Positions 55,815-64,000 of a stretch of 64,000 nt of DNA are shown one piece after another. Position 1 is the stretch's first letter, and each line of letters starts with the position of its first letter. Position numbers and translations under genes: made by a program. A model generated the notes under the pieces. It made no database searches and had not been told where the DNA came from. It was given only the letters and a program-made list of their open reading frames with translations. Source of the stretch: Streptomyces sp. NBC_00102 (GTDB taxonomy: Bacteria; Actinomycetota; Actinomycetes; Streptomycetales; Streptomycetaceae); contig NZ_JAPEMC010000001.1 in NCBI RefSeq assembly GCF_026343115.1, positions 5,041,501-5,105,500 on the forward strand. Direction: 5' to 3'.

Positions 55815-57245
55815 TCAGGCGCGCTCGCCGCCGCCCACGTGGTGGACGCGGACCATGTTGGTGGTGCCGGGGACGCCGGGGGGCGAACCGGCGGTGATGA
55901 TCATGGTGTCGCCCTCGTTGTAGCGGCCGAGCTTCAGCAGCTCGGCGTCGACCATGTCGACCATCGCGTCGGTGGTCTCCACGTGCGGCACGACGTGGGC
56001 CTCGACGCCCCAGCTCAGGGCGAGCTGGTTGCGCGTGGACTCCTCCGTGGTGAAGGCGAGCACCGGCTGCGCGGCGCGGTAGCGGGACAGGCGGCGGGCG
56101 GTGTCACCGGACTGGGTGAACGCGACGAGCGCCTTGCCGTTCAGGAAGTCCGCGATCTCGGCGGCGGCGCGGGCGACCGCTCCGCCCTGGGTACGCGGCT
56201 TCTTGCCCGGGACCAGCGGCTGGAGGCCCTTGGAGAGGAGCTCCTCCTCGGCGGCGACGACGATCTTCGCCATCGTCTTGACCGTCTCGATCGGGTACGC
56301 GCCGACCGAGGACTCGGCGGACAGCATGACCGCGTCCGCACCGTCCAGAATCGCGTTGGCGACGTCGGACGCCTCGGCGCGGGTCGGACGGGAGTTGGTG
56401 ATCATCGACTCCATCATCTGGGTCGCCACGATCACCGGCTTGGCGTTGCGCCGGCACAGCTCCACGAGGCGCTTCTGCACCATCGGGACCTTCTCCAGCG
56501 GGTACTCGACGGCGAGGTCGCCACGGGCCACCATCACACCGTCGAACGCCAGGACGACGCCCTCCATGTGCTCGACCGCCTGCGGCTTCTCCACCTTGGC
56601 GATGACGGGGACCCGGCGGCCCTCCTCGTCCATCACCTTGTGGACGTCCTTGACGTCCTCGGCGTCCCGGACGAAGGAGAGGGCGACCAGGTCGCAGCCC
56701 ATCCGCAGGGCGAACCGGAGGTCCTCGACGTCCTTCTCGGACAGGGCGGGGACGTTGACCGCCGCGCCGGGCAGGTTGATGCCCTTGTGGTCGGAGATGA
56801 CACCGCCCTCGATGACGATGGTCTTGACCCGGGGGCCCTCGACCGAGACGACCTTCAGCTCGACGTTGCCGTCGTTGATGAGGATCGGGTCGCCCTTGAC
56901 GACGTCGCCCGGCAGACCCTTGTAGGTCGTGCCGCAGATCGACTTGTCGCCGGGGACGTCCTCCGCGGTGATGGTGAACTCGTCACCGCGGACCAGCTCG
57001 ACGGGGCCTTCGGCGAACTTCGCCAGGCGGATCTTCGGGCCCTGGAGGTCGGCGAGCACGCCCACCGCCCGCCCGGTCTCGGCGGCAGCCTTGCGGACAC
57101 GGTCGTACCGGCCCTGGTGCTCTTCGTGGGTGCCGTGGCTGAAGTTGAAACGGGCCACGCTCATGCCGGCCTCGATCAGAGCGACCAGCTGCTCGTGGGA
57201 GTCGACGGCGGGACCGAGGGTGCAGACGATTTTGGAACGGCGCAT
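55815..57245 (-). CDS. pyk: Pyruvate kinase
   Basis: 476 aa. Converts phosphoenolpyruvate and ADP to pyruvate and ATP. Seen: the N-terminal MRRSKIVCTLGPA, active-site VMVARGDLAVE, and the MMESMITNSRPTRAE loop with substrate-binding residues; the C-terminal allosteric domain ends with GSPPGVPGTTN. ATG 57245 matches the family start. The order pyk-ackA-pta with divergent pfkA is that of S. coelicolor pyk2 (SCO5423). The gene stands about 90 bases from ackA and could be co-transcribed with it. Confidence 0.97.
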   Translation of the reverse strand: MRRSKIVCTLGPAVDSHEQLVALIEAGMSVARFNFSHGTHEEHQGRYDRVRKAAAETGRAVGVLADLQGPKIRLAKFAEGPVELVRGDEFTITAEDVPGDKSICGTTYKGLPGDVVKGDPILINDGNVELKVVSVEGPRVKTIVIEGGVISDHKGINLPGAAVNVPALSEKDVEDLRFALRMGCDLVALSFVRDAEDVKDVHKVMDEEGRRVPVIAKVEKPQAVEHMEGVVLAFDGVMVARGDLAVEYPLEKVPMVQKRLVELCRRNAKPVIVATQMMESMITNSRPTRAEASDVANAILDGADAVMLSAESSVGAYPIETVKTMAKIVVAAEEELLSKGLQPLVPGKKPRTQGGAVARAAAEIADFLNGKALVAFTQSGDTARRLSRYRAAQPVLAFTTEESTRNQLALSWGVEAHVVPHVETTDAMVDMVDAELLKLGRYNEGDTMIITAGSPPGVPGTTNMVRVHHVGGGERA

Positions 57246-57333
57246 GGGGCGGATCCTATCGGTTTGTTTCACTGCGGAATATTCCGTCTGGTGGAAAGTA
57301 CAAAGGGGCGTGGGGGTGCTCAGTTGTGGGCCT

Positions 57334-58671
57334 CTACGGATGCGTCGGCCCGGGCTCCCGCGGCCCGGCCCCGCTCCCCTGGCTGCCGTCCCCGGCGGCC
57401 TGCCCGACCAGCGCGAACGTCTGTCCGGCGATCTCCAGTTCCTCGTCCGTCGGTACCACGGCCACCGCGACCCGGGCGTACCCGGGGGAGATCAGCCGGG
57501 GCTGGGACGACCGTACGGAGTTCAGATCGCCGTCCACCGCCATGCCGAGCTCCTCCAGACCGGCGAGGGCAGCCTCCCGCACCGGGGCGGAGTTCTCGCC
57601 GACCCCCGCCGTGAAGACGACGGCGTCCACCCGGCCGAGGACGGCCATATAGGCGCCGATGTACTTCTTCAGCCGGTGGATGTAGATGTCGAAGGCGAGG
57701 GCGGCACGTTCGTCGCCCTCGTCCACCCGGCGGCGGATCTCGCGCATGTCGTTGTCGCCGCAGAGACCGACCAGGCCGCTCTTCTTGTTCAGCAGCTCGT
57801 CGATCTCGTCCACGGACATCCCCGCCACCCGCTTCAGGTGGAAGGTGACCGCCGGGTCGACGTCCCCGGAGCGGGTGCCCATGACCAGCCCCTCCAGCGG
57901 GGTCAGCCCCATCGAGGTGTCCACGCACCGCCCGCCCGCGATCGCGGACGCCGAGGCACCGTTGCCCAGGTGCAGCACGATCATGTTGAGCTCCTCGACC
58001 GGCCGGCCCAGCAGCTTCGCCGTCCGCCGCGAGACGTACGCGTGCGAGGTGCCGTGGAAGCCGTAGCGGCGCACCCGGTGGGCGTCGGCGGTCTCCACGT
58101 CGATCGCGTACCGGGCCGCGTGCTCGGGCATCGTCGTGTGGAACGCCGTGTCGAACACCGCGACCTGCGGCAGGTCCGGCCGCAGCCTCTGCGCCGTACG
58201 GATACCGGTGATGTTCGCCGGGTTGTGCAGCGGGGCGACCGGCACCAGGCGCTCGATCTCCTTCAGCACGTCGTCGGTGACCACGGTCGGCTCGGTGAAC
58301 CTGAGCCCGCCGTGCACCACCCGGTGCCCGATCGCCGCCAGCTCGGGGGAGTCCAGCCCCAGCCCGTCGGCCGCCAGCTCCTCGGCCGCGGCCTTCAGGG
58401 CCGCCGCGTGGTCGGCGATCCGGCCGGTGCGCTCGCGGGCCTCGCCGCCGTCGCCCGGGCGCGGGGTGTGCACCAGGCGGGACGTTTCCTCGCCGATGCG
58501 CTCCACCAGTCCGGAGGCGAGCCTGGAGTGGTCGCGCATGTCCAGCAGCTGGTACTTCACCGACGAGGAGCCGGAGTTGAGGACCAGCACCCGGTGCGCG
58601 CCGGAGGACGCCGCGCCCGCGCCGTCCTGCCCGGTCCTCGCGGTGGTCGCCTCGGTGTTCGGGTCGGTCAT
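57334..58671 (-). CDS. ackA: Acetate kinase
   Basis: 445 aa. Acetyl phosphate + ADP to acetate + ATP, second step of the Pta-AckA route. ASKHA-fold motifs: phosphate-1 region VLNSGSSSVKYQ, HRVVHGG with substrate Arg/His, VFDTAFHTTMP, the GFHGTSHAYVS loop, and GVGENS near the C-terminus. An N-terminal extension of about 26 residues (Thr/Ala/Gly-rich) and a Gly/Pro-rich C-tail make it longer than the typical 400. ATG 58671 lies five bases after the pta stop, so the two are one operon. Confidence 0.96.
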   Translation of the reverse strand: MTDPNTEATTARTGQDGAGAASSGAHRVLVLNSGSSSVKYQLLDMRDHSRLASGLVERIGEETSRLVHTPRPGDGGEARERTGRIADHAAALKAAAEELAADGLGLDSPELAAIGHRVVHGGLRFTEPTVVTDDVLKEIERLVPVAPLHNPANITGIRTAQRLRPDLPQVAVFDTAFHTTMPEHAARYAIDVETADAHRVRRYGFHGTSHAYVSRRTAKLLGRPVEELNMIVLHLGNGASASAIAGGRCVDTSMGLTPLEGLVMGTRSGDVDPAVTFHLKRVAGMSVDEIDELLNKKSGLVGLCGDNDMREIRRRVDEGDERAALAFDIYIHRLKKYIGAYMAVLGRVDAVVFTAGVGENSAPVREAALAGLEELGMAVDGDLNSVRSSQPRLISPGYARVAVAVVPTDEELEIAGQTFALVGQAAGDGSQGSGAGPREPGPTHP

Positions 58672-58676
58672 GCGGG

Positions 58677-60749
58677 TCACTCCTCGCCCTGCGCCTGGAT
58701 AGCTGTAATAGCCACGGTGTTTACGATGTCCTGTACCAGGGCGCCGCGCGACAGATCGTTGACCGGCTTGCGCAGCCCCTGGAGCACGGGACCCACCGCG
58801 ACCGCGTTGGCCGAGCGCTGTACGGCCTTGTAGGTGTTGTTGCCGGTGTTGAGGTCCGGGAAGATCAGCACGGTGGCCTGGCCCGCCACCGGGGACTCGG
58901 GCATCTTCGTCGCGGCGACGGTCGGCTCGACCGCCGCGTCGTACTGGATCGGGCCCTCGATGAGCAGGTCGGGCCGCGCCGAGCGGACCCGCTCCGTCGC
59001 CTCCCGCACCTTCTCCACGTCCGCGCCGGAACCCGAGGTCCCGGTGGAGTACGAGAGCATCGCGATCCGAGGGTCCACGCCGAAGCGGGCCGCGGTCGCC
59101 GCCGACTGGACCGCGATGTCGGAGAGCTGCTCGGCGTCCGGGTCCGGGTTCACCGCGCAGTCGCCGTACACCAGCACCTTGTCGGCGAGGCACATGAAGA
59201 AGACCGAGGAGACGATGCGTGCGTCGGGCTTGGTCTTGATGATCTCGAAGGCCGGCCGGATGGTCGCCGCCGTCGAGTGCACGGAGCCGGAGACCATGCC
59301 GTGCGCCAGGCCCTCCTGGACCATCAGGGTCCCGAAGTAGTTCACGTCGGAGACCACGTCGTACGCCAGCTCCACCGTCACCCCGCGGTGCGCGCGCAGC
59401 TGTGCGTACCGCTCCGCGAAGGTCTGTCGCAGCTCGGAGGTCTGCGGGTCGACGATCTGCGTGTCCGCGAGGTCGATGCCGAGGTCGGCGGCCTTCTTGC
59501 GGATCAGGTCCACGTCGCCCAGGAGCGTCAGGTCGCACACGTCGCGGCGGAGCAGTACGTCGGCGGCGCGCAGCACGCGTTCCTCGGAGCCCTCCGGCAG
59601 CACCACCCGGCGTCGGTCGGCGCGCGCCTGCTCCAGCAGGTCGTGCTCGAACATCATCGGCGTGACGCGTCCGGTACGGGCCACCGAGACCCGCTCCAGC
59701 AGCGCGGCGGTGTCCACGTGGCGCTCGAAGAGGCCGAGCGCGGTCTCCGCCTTGCGGGGCGTGGCCGCGTTCAGCTTGCCTTCGAGGGCGAAGAGTTCAC
59801 CGGCGGTGGGGAAGGAACCGCCGGGCACCGAGACCACCGGGGTGCCGGGCGCGAGCCGGGCCGCCAGCTGGAGGATCTCGTCGTCGGGGCGCTCGTCCAG
59901 GGTCAGCAGCACCCCGGCGATGGGCGGGGTACCGGCGCTGTGCGCGGCGAGCGAACCCACCACCAGGTCGGCCCGGTCGCCGGGGGTCACCACCATGCAG
60001 CCGGGCGTCAGCGCCTTCAGGAACCTCGGCAGCATCGCCCCGCCGAAGACGAAGTCCAGCGCGTCCCTCGCGAGCCCCGCGTCGTCGCCGAGCAGCACCG
60101 TGCCGCCCAGCGCCGCGGTGACCTGCGCGACCGTGGGCGCCGACAGGGCCGGCTCGTCGGGCAGTACGTACACCGGGACGGTCAGCCGCTCCACGATGCG
60201 CTCGGCGAGGGCGTCCCGGTCCTCGGGCGCGACCCGGTTGACCACCATCGCCAGCACGTCGCAGCCGAGCCCGGCATAGGCGCGGTACGCGTTGCGGGCC
60301 TCGGCCCGCACCGAATCGGAGGGCTGGTCCTTCCCACCGACCACCGCGATGACCGAGGCCCCGAACTCGTTGGCGAGGCGGGCGTTCAGCGCCAGCTCGT
60401 CGGGGAGCTGGGTGTCCGCGTAGTCGGTGCCGAGGACCAGTACCACTTCGTACGCGCGCGCGACCTGGTGGAAGCGCTCGACGAGCCGGGAGACGAGTTC
60501 GTCGGTACCCTGCTCCGCCTGTATCGCGGACGCCTCCTGGTAGTCGAGGCCGTAGACGGTCTCCGGGCTCTGGGAGAGCCGGTAACGGGCGCGCAGCAAC
60601 TCGAACAGCCGGTCGGGGCCGTCGTGGACCAGCGGCCGGAAGACGCCGACGCGGTCCACCTGCCGCGTCAGTAGCTCCATGACCCCCAGTTCGACGACCT
60701 GGCGGCCGTCTCCCCGGTCGATCCCGGTCACGTACACGCTGCGCGTCAC
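58677..60749 (-). CDS. pta: Phosphate acetyltransferase (long form)
   Basis: 690 aa. Acetyl-CoA + Pi to acetyl phosphate + CoA. Long Pta: N-terminal P-loop-like domain (1-215; here starting TRSVYVTGIDRGDGRQ, with the phosphate-loop Lys/Ser not conserved), DRTGG domain (about 215-325), catalytic PTA_PTB domain (about 365-690) with RIAMLSYSTGTSG and PDLNTGNN. GTG 60749 follows GGAGAG; an in-frame extension upstream lacks homology. Coupled to ackA. Divergent from pfkA across 436 bases. Confidence 0.96.
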   Translation of the reverse strand: MTRSVYVTGIDRGDGRQVVELGVMELLTRQVDRVGVFRPLVHDGPDRLFELLRARYRLSQSPETVYGLDYQEASAIQAEQGTDELVSRLVERFHQVARAYEVVLVLGTDYADTQLPDELALNARLANEFGASVIAVVGGKDQPSDSVRAEARNAYRAYAGLGCDVLAMVVNRVAPEDRDALAERIVERLTVPVYVLPDEPALSAPTVAQVTAALGGTVLLGDDAGLARDALDFVFGGAMLPRFLKALTPGCMVVTPGDRADLVVGSLAAHSAGTPPIAGVLLTLDERPDDEILQLAARLAPGTPVVSVPGGSFPTAGELFALEGKLNAATPRKAETALGLFERHVDTAALLERVSVARTGRVTPMMFEHDLLEQARADRRRVVLPEGSEERVLRAADVLLRRDVCDLTLLGDVDLIRKKAADLGIDLADTQIVDPQTSELRQTFAERYAQLRAHRGVTVELAYDVVSDVNYFGTLMVQEGLAHGMVSGSVHSTAATIRPAFEIIKTKPDARIVSSVFFMCLADKVLVYGDCAVNPDPDAEQLSDIAVQSAATAARFGVDPRIAMLSYSTGTSGSGADVEKVREATERVRSARPDLLIEGPIQYDAAVEPTVAATKMPESPVAGQATVLIFPDLNTGNNTYKAVQRSANAVAVGPVLQGLRKPVNDLSRGALVQDIVNTVAITAIQAQGEE

Positions 60750-61185
60750 GCGTGCTCTCCCGTCCTGGTGCGGCTGTTCGCCCGATACGGGCGGTGATAT
60801 CCCGGTAGGGGTGGCATTGGCTTGCATTATTTCCGACGATACCTGCGGGGACCGCAGGGCCGCCCGCCGGAGACCCTTTCCCCGGACGGGACCCGGCCGT
60901 TGCCCGTGCGCGCCCGTGCGCACGGATGCGCACGGGGATTCACGGGGGTCCGCGGGGTGTTTCTGCCCGCCCCGGCTCCCCGGCAGCCATCAGGCCCCAC
61001 GTAACGTGGGCGCGAAGGCGGCTTCCGGACCTGTTACCCGGATTTTCGCCCCCTGTTCGTGCGCCGGAGCAGCCGAAAGCGCGGGGTGTACCCCTGCCGT
61101 GGGAGAATCGTGACGGCTCACGGCGCGGGGGCCGCTCACCAAGGCCCCGAACAGCCCGGTACTAGCGAGCAGGAGATACAGCACG
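60750..61185. other. 436-base divergent intergenic region (pta / pfkA)
   Basis: It contains a perfect 9-bp inverted repeat CCCGTGCGC/GCGCACGGG (60914-60922 and 60929-60937) amid CCCGTGCG direct repeats, and an AGGAG ribosome site before pfkA at 61169-61175. Promoters for both operons must lie here; no gene is seen. Confidence 0.55.
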
Positions 61186-62211
61186 ATGCGCATCGGAATT
61201 CTCACCGCAGGCGGCGACTGCCCCGGCCTGAACGCAGTGATCCGTTCGGTCGTGCACCGCGCAGTCGTGGGTCACGGCGACGAGGTCATCGGCTTCGAAG
61301 ACGGCTTCAAGGGCCTGCTGGACGGCCACTTCCGCCCGCTCGACCTGAACGCCGTCAGCGGCATCCTGGCCCGCGGCGGCACCATCCTCGGCTCCGCCCG
61401 CCTGGAGCGCGACCGGCTCCGTGAAGCCGCCGAGAACTGCGAGGAGCTGTCCCGCCGTTACGGCATAGACGCCCTCATCCCCATCGGTGGCGAGGGCACC
61501 CTGACGGCCGCCCGCATGCTCTCCGAGGCCGGCATGCCGGTCGTCGGCGTCCCGAAGACCATCGACAACGACATCTCCGCCACCGACCGCACTTTCGGTT
61601 TCGACACCGCGGTGGGCGTGGCGACCGAGGCCATAGACCGTCTCAAGACCACCGCCGAGTCCCACCAGCGCGTCATGGTCGTCGAGGTGATGGGCCGTCA
61701 CGCCGGCTGGATCGCCCTGGAGTCCGGCATGGGCGGCGGCGCGCACGGCATCTGCCTGCCCGAGCGCCCCTTCCAGGTCGACGACCTGGTCAAGATGGTC
61801 GAGGAACGCTTCGCCCGTGGCAAGAAGTTCGCGGTCATCTGCGTCGCCGAGGGCGCGCACCCGGCCGAGGGCTCGATGGCCTACGCCAAGGGCGAGATCG
61901 ACCAGTTCGGCCACGAGCGTTTCCAGGGCATCGGCAACCGCCTCGCCGTCGAACTGGAGCGCCGCCTCGGCAAGGAGGCCCGCCCGGTCATCCTCGGCCA
62001 CGTGCAGCGCGGCGGCACCCCGACCGCGTACGACCGCGTCCTCGCGACCCGCTTCGGCTGGCACGCCGTGGAGGCCGTCCACCGCGGCGAGTTCGGCAAC
62101 ATGACCGCCCTGCGCGGGACCAGCATCGAGATGGTGCCGCTCGCCGACGCGGTGACCCAGCTGAAGACCGTACCGGCGGACCGTATGTTCGAGGCGGAGT
62201 CGGTGTTCTAG
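61186..62211 (+). CDS. pfkA: 6-phosphofructokinase (actinobacterial ATP type)
   Basis: 341 aa. Phosphorylates fructose-6-phosphate. Seen: GGDCPGLNAVIR at the N-terminus, GGEGT (101-105) with Gly104 that marks ATP use over pyrophosphate, PKTIDND (123-129) with Lys124 as in pyrophosphate-dependent enzymes, and the substrate-binding MGRHAGWIAL. This mix is that of the S. coelicolor Pfk family. ATG 61186 follows AGGAG at ten bases. It closes the central carbon gene group. Confidence 0.95.
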   Translation: MRIGILTAGGDCPGLNAVIRSVVHRAVVGHGDEVIGFEDGFKGLLDGHFRPLDLNAVSGILARGGTILGSARLERDRLREAAENCEELSRRYGIDALIPIGGEGTLTAARMLSEAGMPVVGVPKTIDNDISATDRTFGFDTAVGVATEAIDRLKTTAESHQRVMVVEVMGRHAGWIALESGMGGGAHGICLPERPFQVDDLVKMVEERFARGKKFAVICVAEGAHPAEGSMAYAKGEIDQFGHERFQGIGNRLAVELERRLGKEARPVILGHVQRGGTPTAYDRVLATRFGWHAVEAVHRGEFGNMTALRGTSIEMVPLADAVTQLKTVPADRMFEAESVF

Positions 62212-62229
62212 GGCGCGCACGGCAGCACG

Positions 62230-62282
62230 CGCCGGAAGGCTGTTCCGCGCCCCGGGAGGGGCGGGGGGACAGCCTTCCGGCG
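62230..62282. terminator. Terminator after pfkA
   Basis: Perfect 14-bp arms (62230-62243 and 62269-62282; core CCGGAAGGCTGT) followed by TTT, between convergent genes. Confidence 0.9.
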
Positions 62283-62300
62283 TTTCCGCGTGCGCTGTGC

Positions 62301-62348
62301 CGGAGGCCCGGAGGCCCGGAGGCCCGGAGGCCCGGAGGCCCGGAGGCC
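62301..62348. repeat. Six perfect 8-bp tandem repeats
   Basis: CGGAGGCC repeated at 62301, 62309, 62317, 62325, 62333 and 62341, abutting the stop codon of the FMN reductase gene. A simple-sequence tract in the convergent spacer; likely length-variable. Confidence 0.95.
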
Positions 62349-62906
62349 TCAGCCGCGCAGCGTCTTCAGCGCACCGGCCCATCGCTCCAACTGGTCCAGG
62401 ACACGGATCAGTTCCTTCTCCCGGGACGCGGTGGGCGCGAACGCCGGGTACTCCGCGAAGTCGTCCCCGATGGTGAGCGCGAGCTGCGCCTGCACGGTGG
62501 CGAGCTGGAGTTCGGCGGCGACGCCCCGCAGATGCTCCGCCGCGCGCACACCGCCCGCGAACCCGAGGCTGACGAACCCGGCAGCTTTGTCGTTCCACTC
62601 GTCGTAGAGGTGGTCGAGCGCGTTCTTCAGTACGGCCGGGGCGCTGTGGTTGTACTCCGGCGTGACGAAGAGGAAGCCGTCGAATCCGGCGACCCGCGCC
62701 GACCAGCGCCGGGTGTGCTCGTGCTCGTACCGCCCGCTCCGGGGCGGTTGCGCCTCGCCTTGGAGGGGCAGGTCGTGGTCGGCGAGGTCGACGAGTTCAT
62801 AGGTGGCGTCCTGGCGCCCGGCGGCGACGGTGAGAGCCCAGTCGGCCACCGCGCGGGTCACGCGACCCGGGCGGACACTGCCGACGACGACGGCGATCCT
62901 GATCAT
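62349..62906 (-). CDS. NADPH-dependent FMN reductase family protein
   Basis: 185 aa flavodoxin-like protein. Seen: the phosphate-binding loop GSVRPGRVT at residues 9-17 and the flavin-binding PEYNHSAPAVLKNALD. It reduces FMN or quinones with NAD(P)H; the physiological substrate cannot be told. The C-terminus ends right at the 8-bp repeat tract. The AhpD-like gene ends 94 bases upstream on the same strand. Confidence 0.9.
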   Translation of the reverse strand: MIRIAVVVGSVRPGRVTRAVADWALTVAAGRQDATYELVDLADHDLPLQGEAQPPRSGRYEHEHTRRWSARVAGFDGFLFVTPEYNHSAPAVLKNALDHLYDEWNDKAAGFVSLGFAGGVRAAEHLRGVAAELQLATVQAQLALTIGDDFAEYPAFAPTASREKELIRVLDQLERWAGALKTLRG

Positions 62907-63000
62907 GGCTGCTGCTTCCCATCTCCGGGGTGAATGCGGGTAAGGGGTGGTCGGGGTGCATGGGGTGATCGGGGTGCGTGGGTGGCCGAGTGCCGGTCGG

Positions 63001-63519
63001 TCAGCCGAACTGGCCCGGCTGGTAGTCGCCGGCGGGCTGGCGGACCATGACGTTCAGCCGGTTGAAGGCGTTGATGACCGCGACGAGCGAGACCAGGGCG
63101 ACGAGTTGCTCCTCGTCGTAGTGCTTGGCCGCAGTCTCCCACGCCTCGTCCGTGACTCCGCCGGCCGCGTCGGCGATCCGGGTGCCCTGCTCGGCCAGTT
63201 CGAGTGCGGCGCGCTCGGCCTCGGTGAACACCGTGGCCTCCCGCCAGACCGCGACCAGCGCGAGGCGCACCGCGCTCTCCCCGGCCGCCGCGGCCTCCTT
63301 GGTGTGCATGTCGGTGCAGAACCCGCAGCCGTTGATCTGACTGGCGCGGATCTTGATCAGTTCCTGGGTGGCGGCGGGCACGTTCAGCGCCGAGACCGCC
63401 TTCCCCGCCGCCGTGAAGTGCCCCAGCATCCTGGTGACGGCGGGGCTGCCGAAGATGTCGAGCCGGGCCTTCGGGATGTTCGTGGTGGTCGTGGTGGTCG
63501 TGTCGGTCGGGGTGCTCAT
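63001..63519 (-). CDS. Carboxymuconolactone decarboxylase/AhpD-like protein
   Basis: 172 aa, helical CMD fold with the alkylhydroperoxidase motif NGCGFCTDMH (Cys65, Cys68, His72), i.e. the AhpD-type redox site. It may reduce peroxides or relay electrons rather than decarboxylate. The N-terminus is a Thr-run (residues 7-13). ATG 63519 is preceded by AAGGAGC. The FMN reductase-like gene follows in the same direction, a plausible redox pair. Confidence 0.88.
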   Translation of the reverse strand: MSTPTDTTTTTTTNIPKARLDIFGSPAVTRMLGHFTAAGKAVSALNVPAATQELIKIRASQINGCGFCTDMHTKEAAAAGESAVRLALVAVWREATVFTEAERAALELAEQGTRIADAAGGVTDEAWETAAKHYDEEQLVALVSLVAVINAFNRLNVMVRQPAGDYQPGQFG

Positions 63520-63617
63520 GGGGGCTGCTCCTTCGCCGTGTGGGCCGGTACACAGCTCTGACAGGACAGCCCGGCGAAATGTGACACGGCCCCGGCCCGT
63601 CCGTGTCCGGCCGGGGC

Positions 63618-64000
63618 TCAGCGCGCTTCCGGCACCCACCGGTAGTGCAGTTCCGGCCGTCCCACCTGGCCGTAGTGCGGACGGCGGGCGGCGCGGCCGA
63701 GGCCGACGAGGTGTTCGAGGTAACGGCGCGCGGTGATGCGGGAGATCCCCAGCGCCTCGCCGGTGGCCGCCGCCGTCACCCCGTCCGGCGCCTCGCGCAG
63801 CTCACGGGTGACCGCCTCCAGCGTCGGCGCGCTCAGCCCCTTCGGCAGCGCCGCAGGGTGCGGGGCGCGCAGCACCCCGAGCGCCCGGTCCACCTCCTCC
63901 TGGCCGCTCGCCTCCCCGGCTGCCGCCCGGAACTCCGCGTACCGCACCAGCCGGTCCCGCAGCGTCGGGTAGGTGAACGGCTTCAGCACGTACTGCACCA
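63618..64000 (-). CDS. Response regulator of the CitB/DpiA type, 5' part outside the window
   Basis: The frame runs off the window end; about 127 C-terminal residues are present. It begins with the end of a receiver domain (QYVLKPFTY, with the conserved Lys-Pro), then a linker and a DpiA-like helix-turn-helix (TAAATGEALGISRITARRYLEHL) near residues 75-105. Such regulators work with CitA/DcuS-type kinases sensing carboxylates; the kinase gene is expected beyond 64000. Confidence 0.85.
   Translation of the reverse strand, partial: VQYVLKPFTYPTLRDRLVRYAEFRAAAGEASGQEEVDRALGVLRAPHPAALPKGLSAPTLEAVTRELREAPDGVTAAATGEALGISRITARRYLEHLVGLGRAARRPHYGQVGRPELHYRWVPEAR

Noticed and set aside
62301..62348. 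CRISPR-like repeat tract
   Set aside because: Units are 8 bp and directly abutting without spacers; a simple tandem repeat, not a CRISPR array.

Overview
The window is a high-GC chromosomal segment of a Streptomyces (or very close relative). Evidence: extreme G/C third-position bias, GTG/TTG starts, the tip-growth proteins Scy and FilP, a chitinase preceded by two TGGTCCAGACCT repeats, and a gene order that, from memory, follows S. coelicolor roughly from SCO5361 to SCO5427. There are about 60 protein genes. I see no rRNA, tRNA, CRISPR array, insertion sequence or prophage. Most of it is core genome.

Layout. 1-5054: end of prmC, a Sua5-type tRNA threonylcarbamoylation gene, an LMW phosphatase-like protein lacking the catalytic Cys, glyA, and a WecA-like glycosyl-1-phosphate transferase. 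5319-13056: the complete F-type ATP synthase operon (atpI-B-E-F-H-A-G-D-C). 13223-20000: a DUF2550 protein, a secreted CBM2-FnIII-GH18 chitinase (chiC type), an APH-fold kinase, cobalamin adenosyltransferase, 3-hydroxybutyryl-CoA dehydrogenase and a STAS protein. 20432-26212: a membrane-anchored P-loop protein with a Ser/Thr/Pro-rich tail, the mismatch endonuclease NucS, an SCO5389-family protein, a luciferase-like oxidoreductase and a small Cys/His protein. 26237-30377: two ABC-2 exporter pairs. 30465-35408: FilP and Scy. 35574-38367: methylmalonyl-CoA epimerase, acetyl-CoA acetyltransferase and MeaB. 38478-42058: a MarR regulator (AbsC-like), three tandem AIM24 genes, a DUF3817 protein and a thiamine-binding-fold protein.

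42252-47131 is a cellulose-synthase-like / copper-radical oxidase / GH6 lipoprotein locus (cslA-glxA-cslZ type). It makes and processes the tip beta-glucan and here lies near the polarity genes. 47479-50912: MarR, a second DUF3817 protein, isobutyryl-CoA mutase large subunit (F80/Q198 signature) and a convergent TetR. 51274-55614: a thioredoxin-TPR protein, then a three-gene secreted/membrane operon of unknown function (DUF6230, DUF6114, Ser/Ala-rich exported protein). 55815-62211: pyk, ackA and pta on the minus strand, with pfkA divergent. 62349-64000: FMN reductase-like, AhpD-like and the C-terminal part of a response regulator cut by the window end.

Themes. Energy and central carbon metabolism (ATP synthase, Pyk, AckA, Pta, Pfk) frame the window. 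B12-dependent acyl-CoA rearrangement is spread through it (adenosyltransferase, epimerase, MeaB, IcmA). Hyphal-tip growth is represented by Scy, FilP and the Csl locus. The least explained parts are the DUF6230/DUF6114 operon with two TTACT-type palindromes upstream, the AIM24 triplet, the phosphatase-like protein with Ser in place of Cys, and several perfect operator-like palindromes near the TetR gene. All synteny and family statements are from memory and were not checked against a database.
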